NCBI GenBank assembly: GCA_001899255.1
Contig: MKVX01000023.1
Coordinates: forward strand, 437,812 to 501,811
Length of the DNA stretch: 64,000 bases
Source: Rhizobiales bacterium 62-47
GTDB taxonomy: Bacteria; Pseudomonadota; Alphaproteobacteria; Rhizobiales; Xanthobacteraceae
Direction: 5' to 3'
This document shows positions 56,894-64,000 of this stretch, piece after piece. Position 1 is the stretch's first letter; every line of letters begins with the position of its first letter. The notes under the pieces are model-generated. The model had not been told where the DNA came from. It did no database searches and saw only the letters and a program-made list of their open reading frames with translations. A program made the position numbers and the translations under genes.

Positions 56894-57715
56894 TCAGTGC
56901 GACATCATCAGACAAACCGATGATTCTTGCAGAAGGCCGCGCGTCATACCGCCGAAAATCCACTCGCCCAGCCGGCTATGCCCGTAGCCGCCTGTCATAA
57001 TCAGGTCGGCGCCCTCTTCGCGGGATACGCGGATCAGATATCTTGCGTCAGATTCACTTGAGTGGACGCGGACATCGTACTGACAGTTGACGCCGTGGCT
57101 CTCGAGCCACCTTGAGACATCACGAACACGCGAACGGGCAGCGTCCTGTTGGTCCGCCATGCAAAGTTCGACAATCGTGACGCGTGAAGCGCGCGTCAAA
57201 AACGGCAGCGCGTGTTGCACGGCGAGGCGTGCCTCGCGGGTATCCTTCCAACCAACCACAACGCGGTCGGCTGACATCGCTGTAGTTCGCTCAGGCACCG
57301 ACAACATCGGCCGACCCAACTGAAGCATGGCCGTTGCCGAATCGATGTAATGATACTCGTCTTGCTTGAGTTGTTTGCGTTTGACCACGACGAGATCAGC
57401 CGCTCTTGCCTGGTTGACAAGAAAAGTGGTCGGATACTCTACACCCCAGCGCCACTCGACCTTATTGCCAGGCAGGGAGACAATCTTCCGGAACCAGTCT
57501 TCCTTGGCTGCAAGATCGGTTTTCATCCGGGCCAGTTCGTCTTCGCTCGTCTCCGCGATAATCACTCCTTCGGCGACGAAGGGGGGTTCGACAGCGAAAG
57601 CGGAGACGCCAATCAAAGCCCCTCCGAATTTCTTGGCAACAGCCTCCGCAATACGAATTTGGCCCTCCTCCTGCTGCTGTGGATTCACGTACACCATGAC
57701 ATTGGAGAAATTCAT
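56894..57715 (-). CDS. Universal stress protein, tandem UspA domains
   Basis: This 273-residue protein has two UspA domains (about 1-145 and 148-273). The second has the nucleotide-binding signature GGYGHSRLGEWIFGGMTRGLL (G-x2-G-x9-G type); the first starts MNFSNVMVYVNPQQQEEG and has a less conserved loop. Such proteins accumulate at low oxygen and in stationary phase. The ATG at 57715 follows TTTGGAG. It is divergent from the Hsp20 remnant/groEL unit, and each side has its own box in the shared region. The 196 bp downstream towards ppsA hold nothing I can support. Confidence 0.9.
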   Translation of the reverse strand: MNFSNVMVYVNPQQQEEGQIRIAEAVAKKFGGALIGVSAFAVEPPFVAEGVIIAETSEDELARMKTDLAAKEDWFRKIVSLPGNKVEWRWGVEYPTTFLVNQARAADLVVVKRKQLKQDEYHYIDSATAMLQLGRPMLSVPERTTAMSADRVVVGWKDTREARLAVQHALPFLTRASRVTIVELCMADQQDAARSRVRDVSRWLESHGVNCQYDVRVHSSESDARYLIRVSREEGADLIMTGGYGHSRLGEWIFGGMTRGLLQESSVCLMMSH

Positions 57716-57776
57716 CGCTCCGCTCCAAAGAACTACTGGCAAGGGAAACTTGTCGCGCATCAGTTCGTAATTGCGA

Positions 57777-57790
57777 TTGAGGCAAATCAA
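57777..57790 (-). promoter_or_regulatory. FNR/FixK-type box upstream of the universal stress protein gene
   Basis: TTGAGGCAAATCAA has a perfect TTGA-N6-TCAA core. Class II geometry gives a start at 57742 and a 27-nt leader to the ATG at 57715. Confidence 0.65.
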
Positions 57791-57938
57791 GCGCGTATGA
57801 CAGCTTCAATAATGTTTCCGCCGCCATCAATTGTCGGCACGCGAGCGAGAAATGAGGCTTGAGCGTTCGAATTTATTAGGGCTGCACGCTCGGCCTTCCC
57901 CGCCATGTCGCTCGCGACACTTGGCAGTGAGGCGCTGT

Positions 57939-57952
57939 TTGACAGAGATCAA
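57939..57952 (+). promoter_or_regulatory. Perfect FNR/FixK-type box upstream of the Hsp20 remnant and groEL
   Basis: TTGACAGAGATCAA is followed at the exact class II spacing by -10 TATCCT (57975-57980), a predicted start at 57987, then AAGGAG and the Hsp20-type ATG at 58008. The whole promoter looks intact although the gene behind it is broken. Confidence 0.75.
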
Positions 57953-58007
57953 CAAACAATCGCGAGGGCGATCCTATCCTTTCAATGCAATAGCAAGGAG
58001 ATTTCCG

Positions 58008-58166
58008 ATGGCGAAATCTGCTCCGGAGGTGCGCGTAAAAACCGAACCACCGCAGGCACGTTCTACTTGCATCCAACGATGACGGCCGTTCGAAACTCAG
58101 CGCAATCAGATCGATTACCGGCTTCGCAATTTTGAGCATGAGTTCCCGCAGTCACCGTTCAAGTAA
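58008..58166 (+). pseudogene. N-terminal remnant of a small heat-shock protein (Hsp20) with an in-frame stop
   Basis: An ATG with a perfect AAGGAG site opens 24 codons (MAKSAPEVRVKTEPPQAR...) ending in TGA. In the same frame the sequence continues [20 protein letters not shown] to TAA at 58164. This mirrors the N-terminal arm of alphaproteobacterial Hsp20 proteins (short basic leader, then W-R-PFESLRREIDRLFDDF). The TGA sits where a tryptophan (TGG) is expected, so a single point change explains it. The alpha-crystallin domain is absent, and groEL starts 59 bp later. Homology is by pattern memory and needs alignment. Confidence 0.65.
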
Positions 58167-58225
58167 AGCATGCACGCGCCCCACCATCGCATCATGGCGG
58201 GCTGCATTCCGTGGAGACGCTAGCG

Positions 58226-59848
58226 ATGCCTCACAAGCAGGTCCTGTTTCACTCCGCCGCGCGCGAAAAAATCCTGCGCGGAGCCTCTTTGCTCGCGGAT
58301 GCCGTACGTGTCACATTAGGCCCGAAATCCAAATCCGTGCTGATCCAGAAGAACTGGGGCACACCGATCGTCTGCAACGACGGTGTGACCATCGCCAAAG
58401 AATTCGATCTGAAGGACCCTGAGGAAAATCTGGGTGCCCAAGTCCTCAGGCAGGCAGCCGAGAAGACCGGCGATATTGTCGGTGACGGCACCAGTACGGC
58501 GACCATTCTTGCGCACGCAATGCTGGCGGACGGTATAAGGAATGTCGTCGCCGGCGCAAGCGCAATCGATCTGAAGCGAGGCCTGGACCGCGGCGCCCGG
58601 GCAGCAATCGCTACGCTTCATGCAATGGCCCGCCCCGTCAATACCAAGACGGAACGAGCATCGGTCGCCACGATATCGGCCCATAACGATCCGTCTATCG
58701 GCAGTCTGGTTGCTGACGCCCTGGAAAAGGTCGGTGGTGAAGGCGTCATTTCGGTCGAAGAATCCAAGACAACAGAGACCGTGCTCGATGTCGTCGAAGG
58801 AATGAGGTTCGATCGTGGCTTCCTGTCGCCCTATTTTATCACCGATACGGAGCGAATGGAGTCGGTTCTCGAAGATTGCCTTATTCTGTTGTGCGACCAA
58901 AAGGTCGGCGCGTTGCGAGACCTGGTCGCTCTGCTCGAAGAGATTGCAAAGGCTGGTCGGCCGTTGCTGATCGTTGCGGAGGATATTGAGGGCGAGGCCC
59001 TCGCCACGCTGATCGTTAACCGGCTACGCAGCGTTCTTAAGGTTTGCGCAGTCAGGGCGCCCGGCTTCGGCGACCGGCGCAAAGCCATGCTGGAGGACAT
59101 CGCAACCCTGACCGGCGGCCAAGTGATCTCCGGCGATATCGGACTGAAACTGGAAAGCGCCACCATCTCCCAACTCGGCCAGGCTTCGCGCGTGGTGGCC
59201 AACAAAGAAGACACGACCATCATCGGCGGCAAGGGCGACAGCGCGCGGATCAAGGCGCGCGTTCAGCAAATCCGCCATGAAATCGAGAAGACCACCAGCC
59301 AGTACGACAAAGAAAAGCTGGAAGAACGACTTGCAAAGATGTCCGGTGGCGTCGCGGTGATCCGTGTTGGCGCGCCGACTGAAGCGGAAATGAAAGCCAA
59401 AAAGGAGGCCTTGGACGACGCCATCAGTTCGACCAAGGCAGCAGTCGCCGAGGGGATCGTGCCGGGCGGTGGGCTTGCACTTCTGCGATGCGTGGACGCC
59501 CTCCGCAAGGAGGAAGCCGCCATCGAGGGCGACGAGAGGACGGGCATCCAGATCCTTGAACGTGCGCTCGAGGCTCCTGCCCGCCAGATCGCCGAAAACT
59601 CCGCAACCGACGGCGGCGTAGTCGTGGCACGGATGATGAGCAGTCAAGGCAACATCGGCTTCGATGCTTCGCGCAAGGCATACGTCGACCTCGTCGAGGC
59701 AGGGATCGTCGATCCGGCCAAGGTGGTGAGGATCGCACTTGAGAACGCGGTGTCAGTCGCAAGCGTGCTGCTGCTGACCGAGGCGACCATGACGGAAATA
59801 CCGGAACCGAAAGGCGAGCGGATGCCACAGCCGGAAATAACCATGTGA
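58226..59848 (+). CDS. groEL: GroEL-type chaperonin (accessory copy without groES)
   Basis: This 540-residue 60-kDa chaperonin has [37 protein letters not shown], the ATP motif [15 protein letters not shown], an apical domain with [21 protein letters not shown] and the [12 protein letters not shown] segment. It differs from housekeeping GroEL in its N-terminus ([19 protein letters not shown]) and in ending without the Gly-Gly-Met tail (ends PQPEITM). No groES precedes it. The ATG at 58226 follows GGAGACGCTAGCG. Its likely promoter is the FixK-type one in front of the Hsp20 remnant, giving a low-oxygen-induced specialised chaperonin. Confidence 0.93.
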   Translation: MPHKQVLFHSAAREKILRGASLLADAVRVTLGPKSKSVLIQKNWGTPIVCNDGVTIAKEFDLKDPEENLGAQVLRQAAEKTGDIVGDGTSTATILAHAMLADGIRNVVAGASAIDLKRGLDRGARAAIATLHAMARPVNTKTERASVATISAHNDPSIGSLVADALEKVGGEGVISVEESKTTETVLDVVEGMRFDRGFLSPYFITDTERMESVLEDCLILLCDQKVGALRDLVALLEEIAKAGRPLLIVAEDIEGEALATLIVNRLRSVLKVCAVRAPGFGDRRKAMLEDIATLTGGQVISGDIGLKLESATISQLGQASRVVANKEDTTIIGGKGDSARIKARVQQIRHEIEKTTSQYDKEKLEERLAKMSGGVAVIRVGAPTEAEMKAKKEALDDAISSTKAAVAEGIVPGGGLALLRCVDALRKEEAAIEGDERTGIQILERALEAPARQIAENSATDGGVVVARMMSSQGNIGFDASRKAYVDLVEAGIVDPAKVVRIALENAVSVASVLLLTEATMTEIPEPKGERMPQPEITM

Positions 59849-60194
59849 GAGTGCTGGCCGGGCGGTCCGTGGGAAGTCCTTGGCATTTATGGCTTCGGTC
59901 AACGCTACACCGAGCCATATGCAGCGCATCCCGGGTTTGGAACGCAAGGCCATGGAACGACTTGTCCGCAGTCAAGCCCTAAGCTTTCCCATCCGGGCTT
60001 CAGCGCCGCCGGGCGTGAATCGATCGAAAGGCTCTGGCGAAAGAGGAGGCGAAAGGGTTACTCGCATTCGAGTATCAGGCAGCCTGATGATGAGAACTGC
60101 ATGAGCCGGAAGGTCAGCTGTTACACCTCAGGTTGCAGACAGCCAGCTCCATGTCGCGCGTCAGGAGCGCCCTATGACGTGCTCTTGCCGAGTT
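59849..60194. other. Intergenic stretch without a supported gene
   Basis: Short plus-strand frames exist, but they lack ribosome sites and family likeness. The 3' end contains the promoter of the SbmA-like gene. No repeat or RNA is recognisable. Confidence 0.45.
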
Positions 60195-60208
60195 TTGCGC
60201 AAGATCAA
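60195..60208 (+). promoter_or_regulatory. Variant FixK-type box upstream of the SbmA-like gene
   Basis: TTGCGCAAGATCAA fits the Bradyrhizobium FixK2-style TTG(A/C)-N6-(T/G)CAA pattern. Class II geometry puts the transcript start exactly on the A of the ATG at 60243, with TCTACT as -10. No ribosome site precedes the ATG. Confidence 0.58.
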
Positions 60209-60242
60209 TCCCGGCAAAGAGACAGCATTGTCTACTTAATTT

Positions 60243-61382
60243 ATGGCTGTATTCGAAAAACGAAGCGAGGACCAGAACCAGCAGTGGTCCCGATTCTGGG
60301 ATAGCGCTTCGGGCTTTTGGCGCGAAACGGCAGCGTGGCGGATTTGGCTTGTCTGCGTCTCGCTCATCGCGATCGTCATCCTGCAGCTCTATGTTCAGTT
60401 CAGATTGACACTCTGGAACAAGAACTTCTTTGACGCGCTTGAGCGACGCCAGCCGGAAGAACTCCTGAACCAAGTTCTGCTGTTGCTTCCGCTATGTGGT
60501 GCAAGCATTGCCTTGGCGATCAGCTCGGTTTGGGGACGAATGACCGTTCAGCGCAAATGGCGCGAGTGGCTCACAACTCATTTGATAGCATACTGGATAG
60601 ATAAGGATCGCTATGCGCGGCTCGCGCGGATCGAAGGTAACCGTCAAATTCCTGAGTATCGGATTGCGGAAGACGCGAGAATCGCAACCGATGCGCCAAT
60701 CGATTTCGCGCTCGGCCTTCTTTCGTCCCTACTGACGGCAGGCATTTTCATTCAGCTACTGTGGACGATTGGAGGCGACGCCTCGTTTGTTTTATTCGAT
60801 AGTCAGATCTGGATTCCCAAATATCTCGTCGTCAGCGTTATTATCTATTCGGGGATAGTCACCGCGGCAATGGTGATTGTGGGTTCTCCGCTTGTGAAAG
60901 TGATCCAGGTCAAGAACCAAGCCGAGGCTGAGTTTATTAACGCGGCAAACCTGCTCAGAGATGTCGGCGAAGGGATCCCACCACCAACCGGAGGACTTGA
61001 AGTCAAGAGCGGCGTTTTTCAGGCGCTGCAAAATGTACTTGCGCAATGGCGCAGGTTGTGCGGGCAACTGATGCGCGACACACTCGTTTCGCATGGGAAC
61101 TCGCTGTTATCTCCGATTGCCGGCCTCATCCTGTGTGCGCCAAAATTTCTAGCTGGCAGCATGACGCTGGGAGAGCTCACACAAGCCGCGGCAGCTTTCG
61201 CGTTGGTTCAAGGATCGTTCAACTGGCTCGTGGACAACTATGGCCGCGGCGCAGACTGGATTTCGTCGTTGGAAAGGGTTGGCGGGCTGCTGATTTCGCT
61301 CGACCAGCTCAATCCTGTTGTCCGGGTCGACGACCAGACGACGGCCGCCGTTCCGCTTGAATCGGCTACGCCTCTTCAATAA
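60243..61382 (+). CDS. SbmA/BacA-like membrane transporter
   Basis: This 379-residue inner-membrane protein has about six hydrophobic segments and lacks an ABC ATPase domain, as in SbmA/BacA peptide transporters. Family-like features are FWRETAAWRIWLVCVSLIAIVILQLYVQFRLTLWNKNFFDALERR and the central RKWREWLTTHLIAYWIDKDRYARL with NRQIPEYRIAEDARIATDAPIDFALGL. BacA-type proteins import peptides and matter in stress and symbiosis. It is slightly shorter than SbmA (about 400). The predicted transcript start coincides with the ATG, so it may be leaderless. It overlaps the convergent pfkB-type gene by 17 bp. Confidence 0.85.
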   Translation: MAVFEKRSEDQNQQWSRFWDSASGFWRETAAWRIWLVCVSLIAIVILQLYVQFRLTLWNKNFFDALERRQPEELLNQVLLLLPLCGASIALAISSVWGRMTVQRKWREWLTTHLIAYWIDKDRYARLARIEGNRQIPEYRIAEDARIATDAPIDFALGLLSSLLTAGIFIQLLWTIGGDASFVLFDSQIWIPKYLVVSVIIYSGIVTAAMVIVGSPLVKVIQVKNQAEAEFINAANLLRDVGEGIPPPTGGLEVKSGVFQALQNVLAQWRRLCGQLMRDTLVSHGNSLLSPIAGLILCAPKFLAGSMTLGELTQAAAAFALVQGSFNWLVDNYGRGADWISSLERVGGLLISLDQLNPVVRVDDQTTAAVPLESATPLQ

Positions 61383-62304
61383 TCGCTTCCGCAGCCAGCC
61401 GCATGATGTCGTCCGGCCGACAAAGTTCAGTACCTGGATTCAAAAGGGCTGCGGCCCCAGCCGCGACGGCTTGGCGGAAGCAGGCCATCAGGTCGGCGCC
61501 CATGGCAAGTTGCCAGACGAGAGCTGCAAGAAAGCTATCGCCCGCGCCAACGGCGCTACGCGGAGTGACGGCCAGCGGTTTTGCGCGCAAGACTCGATCA
61601 GGCGTAACCAACACGGCACCGAGATGCCCCATCGTGAGAGCAACGATCGAGGCGCGCTTGGCCCGGACAATTGCCTTTGCCGCCTCCTCCCATTCGCGCG
61701 CACCAGAGAGATCGAGGCCCCTCAACTCGCGCATTTCGCTCAGGTTCGGTTTGATCAGATCAACTCCCTCGTCAACTGCGGCAGCGAGAGGTTTTCCCGA
61801 AGCATCAAGGATCATTCGGGCGCTGCGCTGCTTCGCGAGCCTTGCAATCCGTGCGTAGAAATCATCCGGCACCCCAGGCGGGAGGCTTCCGCTCGCAACC
61901 ACGAAACGTGGAAAAGGCTCAATCGAGGAAATCAGCTTCAAGTATTCACGCCATTCACCTTCGTTCAGATGCGGCCCCGGCAAGATAAAGCGGTAATGGT
62001 GGCCCGTGCTGACTTCGCTAACAAAAAAATCCTCGCGCGTTTCTTCTGCGATTGGAAATGTCTGGCTTATGAGGCCTTCGCCATTTGCAAGTTGGCATAG
62101 TAACGTTCCCATTGCACCGCCCACCGGATAGATCGCACGGACCTCGCCGCCAAGCCGCTTGATGACGCGCGCAACATTGACTCCACCACCCCCTGGGTTC
62201 CGCTGCTGCGATGTGCCTCGGAGCTTCAGAGTAGGAGAAATCCTGTCAACCGATGTCGACAGGTCGACTGCGGGATTTGGCGTAATCGTCACGATCTCTG
62301 TCAC
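61366..62304 (-). CDS. PfkB-family sugar-phosphate kinase (6-phosphofructokinase II/1-phosphofructokinase type)
   Basis: This 312-residue ribokinase-fold enzyme starts VTITPNPAVDLSTSVD, has NPGGGGVNVARVIKRLGGEV (substrate lid region), a phosphate-contact SGSLPPGVPDDFY, NLSEMRELRG, and the anion-hole/catalytic motif RSAVGAGDSFLAALVW with Asp. These fit PfkB or FruK, which phosphorylate fructose-6- or fructose-1-phosphate. It starts at GTG. With glucokinase and beta-glucosidase nearby a glycolytic role is likely. It follows the GH1 gene by 70 bp on the same strand and overlaps the SbmA-like gene end by 17 bp. Confidence 0.9.
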   Translation of the reverse strand: MTEIVTITPNPAVDLSTSVDRISPTLKLRGTSQQRNPGGGGVNVARVIKRLGGEVRAIYPVGGAMGTLLCQLANGEGLISQTFPIAEETREDFFVSEVSTGHHYRFILPGPHLNEGEWREYLKLISSIEPFPRFVVASGSLPPGVPDDFYARIARLAKQRSARMILDASGKPLAAAVDEGVDLIKPNLSEMRELRGLDLSGAREWEEAAKAIVRAKRASIVALTMGHLGAVLVTPDRVLRAKPLAVTPRSAVGAGDSFLAALVWQLAMGADLMACFRQAVAAGAAALLNPGTELCRPDDIMRLAAEAIIEEA

Positions 62305-62374
62305 GACCGAAGCAACCTGCGCGCCAAGCCGGCAGTGCCCATTTGACCTTCCTTCGCTATCGGATCTCCGGCAG

Positions 62375-63745
62375 TCATGGCAACGCGGGAGTTGCAGAGT
62401 GCCGGAAACTCTTCATGAACTCCGAATACCACCGCGCTGAGGCCTTGAGCGACCGTTGTTGCGTGGCGAAGTCTACGTACACCAGGCCAAAGCGCTCCGA
62501 GTAGCCGGCGGTCCATTCGAAATTGTCGAGCAGCGACCACACAAAATACCCGCGAACATCCGCTCCTGCTGCTATCGCCTTCTGCATGGCAGCAATATAG
62601 GCCTGCAAATAGGCTATACGGCCTGTGTCCTGGATGTTGCCGCTGGTGTCTGGCTTATCGTCGTTAGCCGTACCATTCTCGAGCACGTAGATAGGCAGGC
62701 GAAATCGCGAGTTGATGTCAAGCAGCGTGTCTCGAAATGCATCCGGCACAATCGGCCAGCCAATCGTCGTCCTTGGAACATCAGCAGGTGGCGCGCCAAT
62801 CGTTGCCCTCAGCCAATTATTATCCGCTCTGATGTAGTGCGGCGAATAATGATTGAGTCCGAACCAATCCAATGGCTGAGCGATGAGCGCCATATCGCCC
62901 GGCTTCAGGAAAGGCTCGATAGTTTCAGCGAGGGTCGTCGGATAGGAGGCAAAGTGCTGCGGATAAGGAAAGGCATCATTCCAATATTCTGCAAAACGCA
63001 GTGCAGCTTGCCGATCTTCATCACTGCTGGTTGACGGATAACATGGCTGCCGGTTGTGAATCGCGCCGATAGACGCGTGACGGACCGACTGCCGTAGGAC
63101 TTGGACTGCTCGGCCATGGCTTAGATTGACATGATGGATGACCTTGTGCAGAGCCGCCTTGTCAGCAACGCCGGGAGCATTCCATCCGAATCCGTAGCCG
63201 AATAGCGTGAAGACGCAGGGCTCATTGAAAGTAGCGAAACGCTTGACGCGATCGCCGAAACGCAGCGCAGCAAGCGCCGCGTAGTCGGCAAACCATCCGG
63301 CGATATCGCGATTTTGCCAACCGCCGAGATCGTCAAGCGCCTGCGGCAAATCCCAGTGGTAAAGGCAAACCCACGGTTCAATGCCTTTTGCGAGCAGTTC
63401 ATCGATCAGCCTGTCATAGAAGGCAAGACCGGCTTCATTGGCTGCACCGCGGCCTGCAGGTAAAACGCGAGGCCAGGAGATCGAAAAGCGATAGGCATTA
63501 GCGCCAATATCGTTCAACAGCGCTACATCTTCCAGATAGCGATGATAGTGGTCGCAGGCGACATCTCCCGTATCGCCATTCTTGACCCGGCCCTGCTGTC
63601 GACAGAACGCATCCCAGATGCTGTCGCCTCGGCCCTCTAAGTGAGCTGCGCCTTCGATCTGATAACTGGACGTCGATACGCCCCAAGTGAAGCGCGACTT
63701 GCTCCCTTGTGCGACGTTCCTAACGTGCACAACATCTTCAGCCAT
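62375..63745 (-). CDS. Beta-glucosidase, glycoside hydrolase family 1
   Basis: This 456-residue GH1 enzyme has the N-terminal signature FTWGVSTSSYQIEGA, the acid/base Glu175 in ATFNEPCVF and the nucleophile Glu356 in YVLENGTA (usually TENG), plus FVWSLLDNFEWTAGYSERFGLVYVDF. No signal peptide is visible, so it is cytosolic and hydrolyses short beta-glucosides. With the PfkB-type kinase 70 bp downstream and glucokinase in the same region it forms a sugar-use unit. Confidence 0.94.
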   Translation of the reverse strand: MAEDVVHVRNVAQGSKSRFTWGVSTSSYQIEGAAHLEGRGDSIWDAFCRQQGRVKNGDTGDVACDHYHRYLEDVALLNDIGANAYRFSISWPRVLPAGRGAANEAGLAFYDRLIDELLAKGIEPWVCLYHWDLPQALDDLGGWQNRDIAGWFADYAALAALRFGDRVKRFATFNEPCVFTLFGYGFGWNAPGVADKAALHKVIHHVNLSHGRAVQVLRQSVRHASIGAIHNRQPCYPSTSSDEDRQAALRFAEYWNDAFPYPQHFASYPTTLAETIEPFLKPGDMALIAQPLDWFGLNHYSPHYIRADNNWLRATIGAPPADVPRTTIGWPIVPDAFRDTLLDINSRFRLPIYVLENGTANDDKPDTSGNIQDTGRIAYLQAYIAAMQKAIAAGADVRGYFVWSLLDNFEWTAGYSERFGLVYVDFATQQRSLKASARWYSEFMKSFRHSATPALP

Positions 63746-64000
63746 GTCCTATATTTCCATCTGATTGGACATCGACCTCATAAATGTGGTGGAAAATCCC
63801 TAACAAACGTGTCTCGCTAATCGGCGCGTTAAATCGGCGGATAACCTCTGCGTCTCATCCGCAAAACTTCTCTCACTTCGTCATCTTCGAGAGCATCCCT
63901 GATGCGGTCCTGATCGGATCGCTGTCCGTCGTCAGGCAATTTGAGACTGATCAGGCGTTTCGAGAAGAGAGGCTCTGGCTCATCAGGGGTTAGAGTTTAG
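63746..64000. other. Upstream region of the beta-glucosidase gene; no supported gene
   Basis: A minus-strand frame at 63829-63996 reads like coding sequence rich in D, E and R (LEDDEVREVLRMRRRGYPPI at its end). It has a stop just upstream (63997-63999) and no start codon, so it may be the end of a frameshifted gene from beyond the edge or chance. A one-mismatch FNR-type box lies at 63941. Confidence 0.3.

Noticed and set aside
59880..60104. A 74-codon plus-strand open frame after groEL
   Set aside because: There is no ribosome site, the composition is arginine/serine-rich, and there is no family likeness.
63941..63954. TTGAGACTGATCAG as a FixK-type site for the beta-glucosidase gene
   Set aside because: It has one core mismatch and lies about 196 bp from the start codon, outside the geometry of the other sites; it may lie within coding sequence.

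Overview
The window reads as chromosome of a metabolically versatile alphaproteobacterium, most likely of the order Hyphomicrobiales (Bradyrhizobium/Nitrobacter/Rhodopseudomonas/Xanthobacter-like). The reasons are a red-type (form IC-like) Calvin cycle operon divergent from cbbR, many LysR/MocR-linked catabolic operons, Liv-type transporters, and FNR/FixK-type promoter boxes. I see no phage, insertion sequence, CRISPR array, tRNA or rRNA. No species assignment is attempted.

Layout. (1) 1-4.8 kb, minus strand: a MocR-type regulator, an alpha/beta hydrolase, an intradiol (hydroxyquinol-type) dioxygenase and a branched-chain-amino-acid-type binding protein cut by the window edge. (2) 4.86-10.2 kb, plus strand: a DUF983 membrane protein, then a tight operon of an AhpD/CMD-like protein, an acyl-CoA-dehydrogenase-like flavoprotein and a complete SsuABC/TauABC-like importer. 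(3) 10.1-21.9 kb: a complete cbb operon on the minus strand (cbbF-P-T-G-A-L-S-X-E-Y) with divergent cbbR. (4) 22.1-25.4 kb: phosphoglucomutase and an ABC-F ATPase. (5) 25.6-35.2 kb: a soluble succinate-dehydrogenase-like three-subunit oxidoreductase with a divergent LysR regulator, and a full Liv transporter operon. (6) 36-63.7 kb: a stress and low-oxygen island with a SulP transporter, ParB-like protein, HPF-cold-shock fusion, PRPP synthase, PolX, three CBS-domain proteins, a phosphoribosyltransferase, hydrolases, DUF5009 and PIG-L proteins, glucokinase, PEP synthase, a universal stress protein, an orphan GroEL, an SbmA-like transporter, a PfkB kinase and a GH1 beta-glucosidase.

The most striking signal is in region 6. 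Ten perfect TTGA-N6-TCAA palindromes and one TTGC variant, the recognition pattern of FNR/FixK-family regulators, lie in its intergenic regions. For most of them a class II geometry (box centred 41.5 bp before the transcript start) predicts 5' leaders of about 18-27 nt, and for ppsA and the SbmA-like gene it predicts a leader of zero. This looks like an oxygen-controlled dormancy and energy regulon similar in content to the mycobacterial DosR set. The same island holds three decayed stress genes: one universal stress protein remnant and two Hsp20 remnants. One Hsp20 remnant keeps its box, -10 and ribosome binding site and now sits directly before groEL.

How the parts may work together: the cbb operon fixes CO2. 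Pgm, glucokinase, PfkB, PEP synthase and beta-glucosidase handle sugar and storage carbon. The FixK-like island would protect ribosomes, proteins and DNA and redirect carbon flow when oxygen or respiration fails. This last statement is inference from promoter motifs and gene content.
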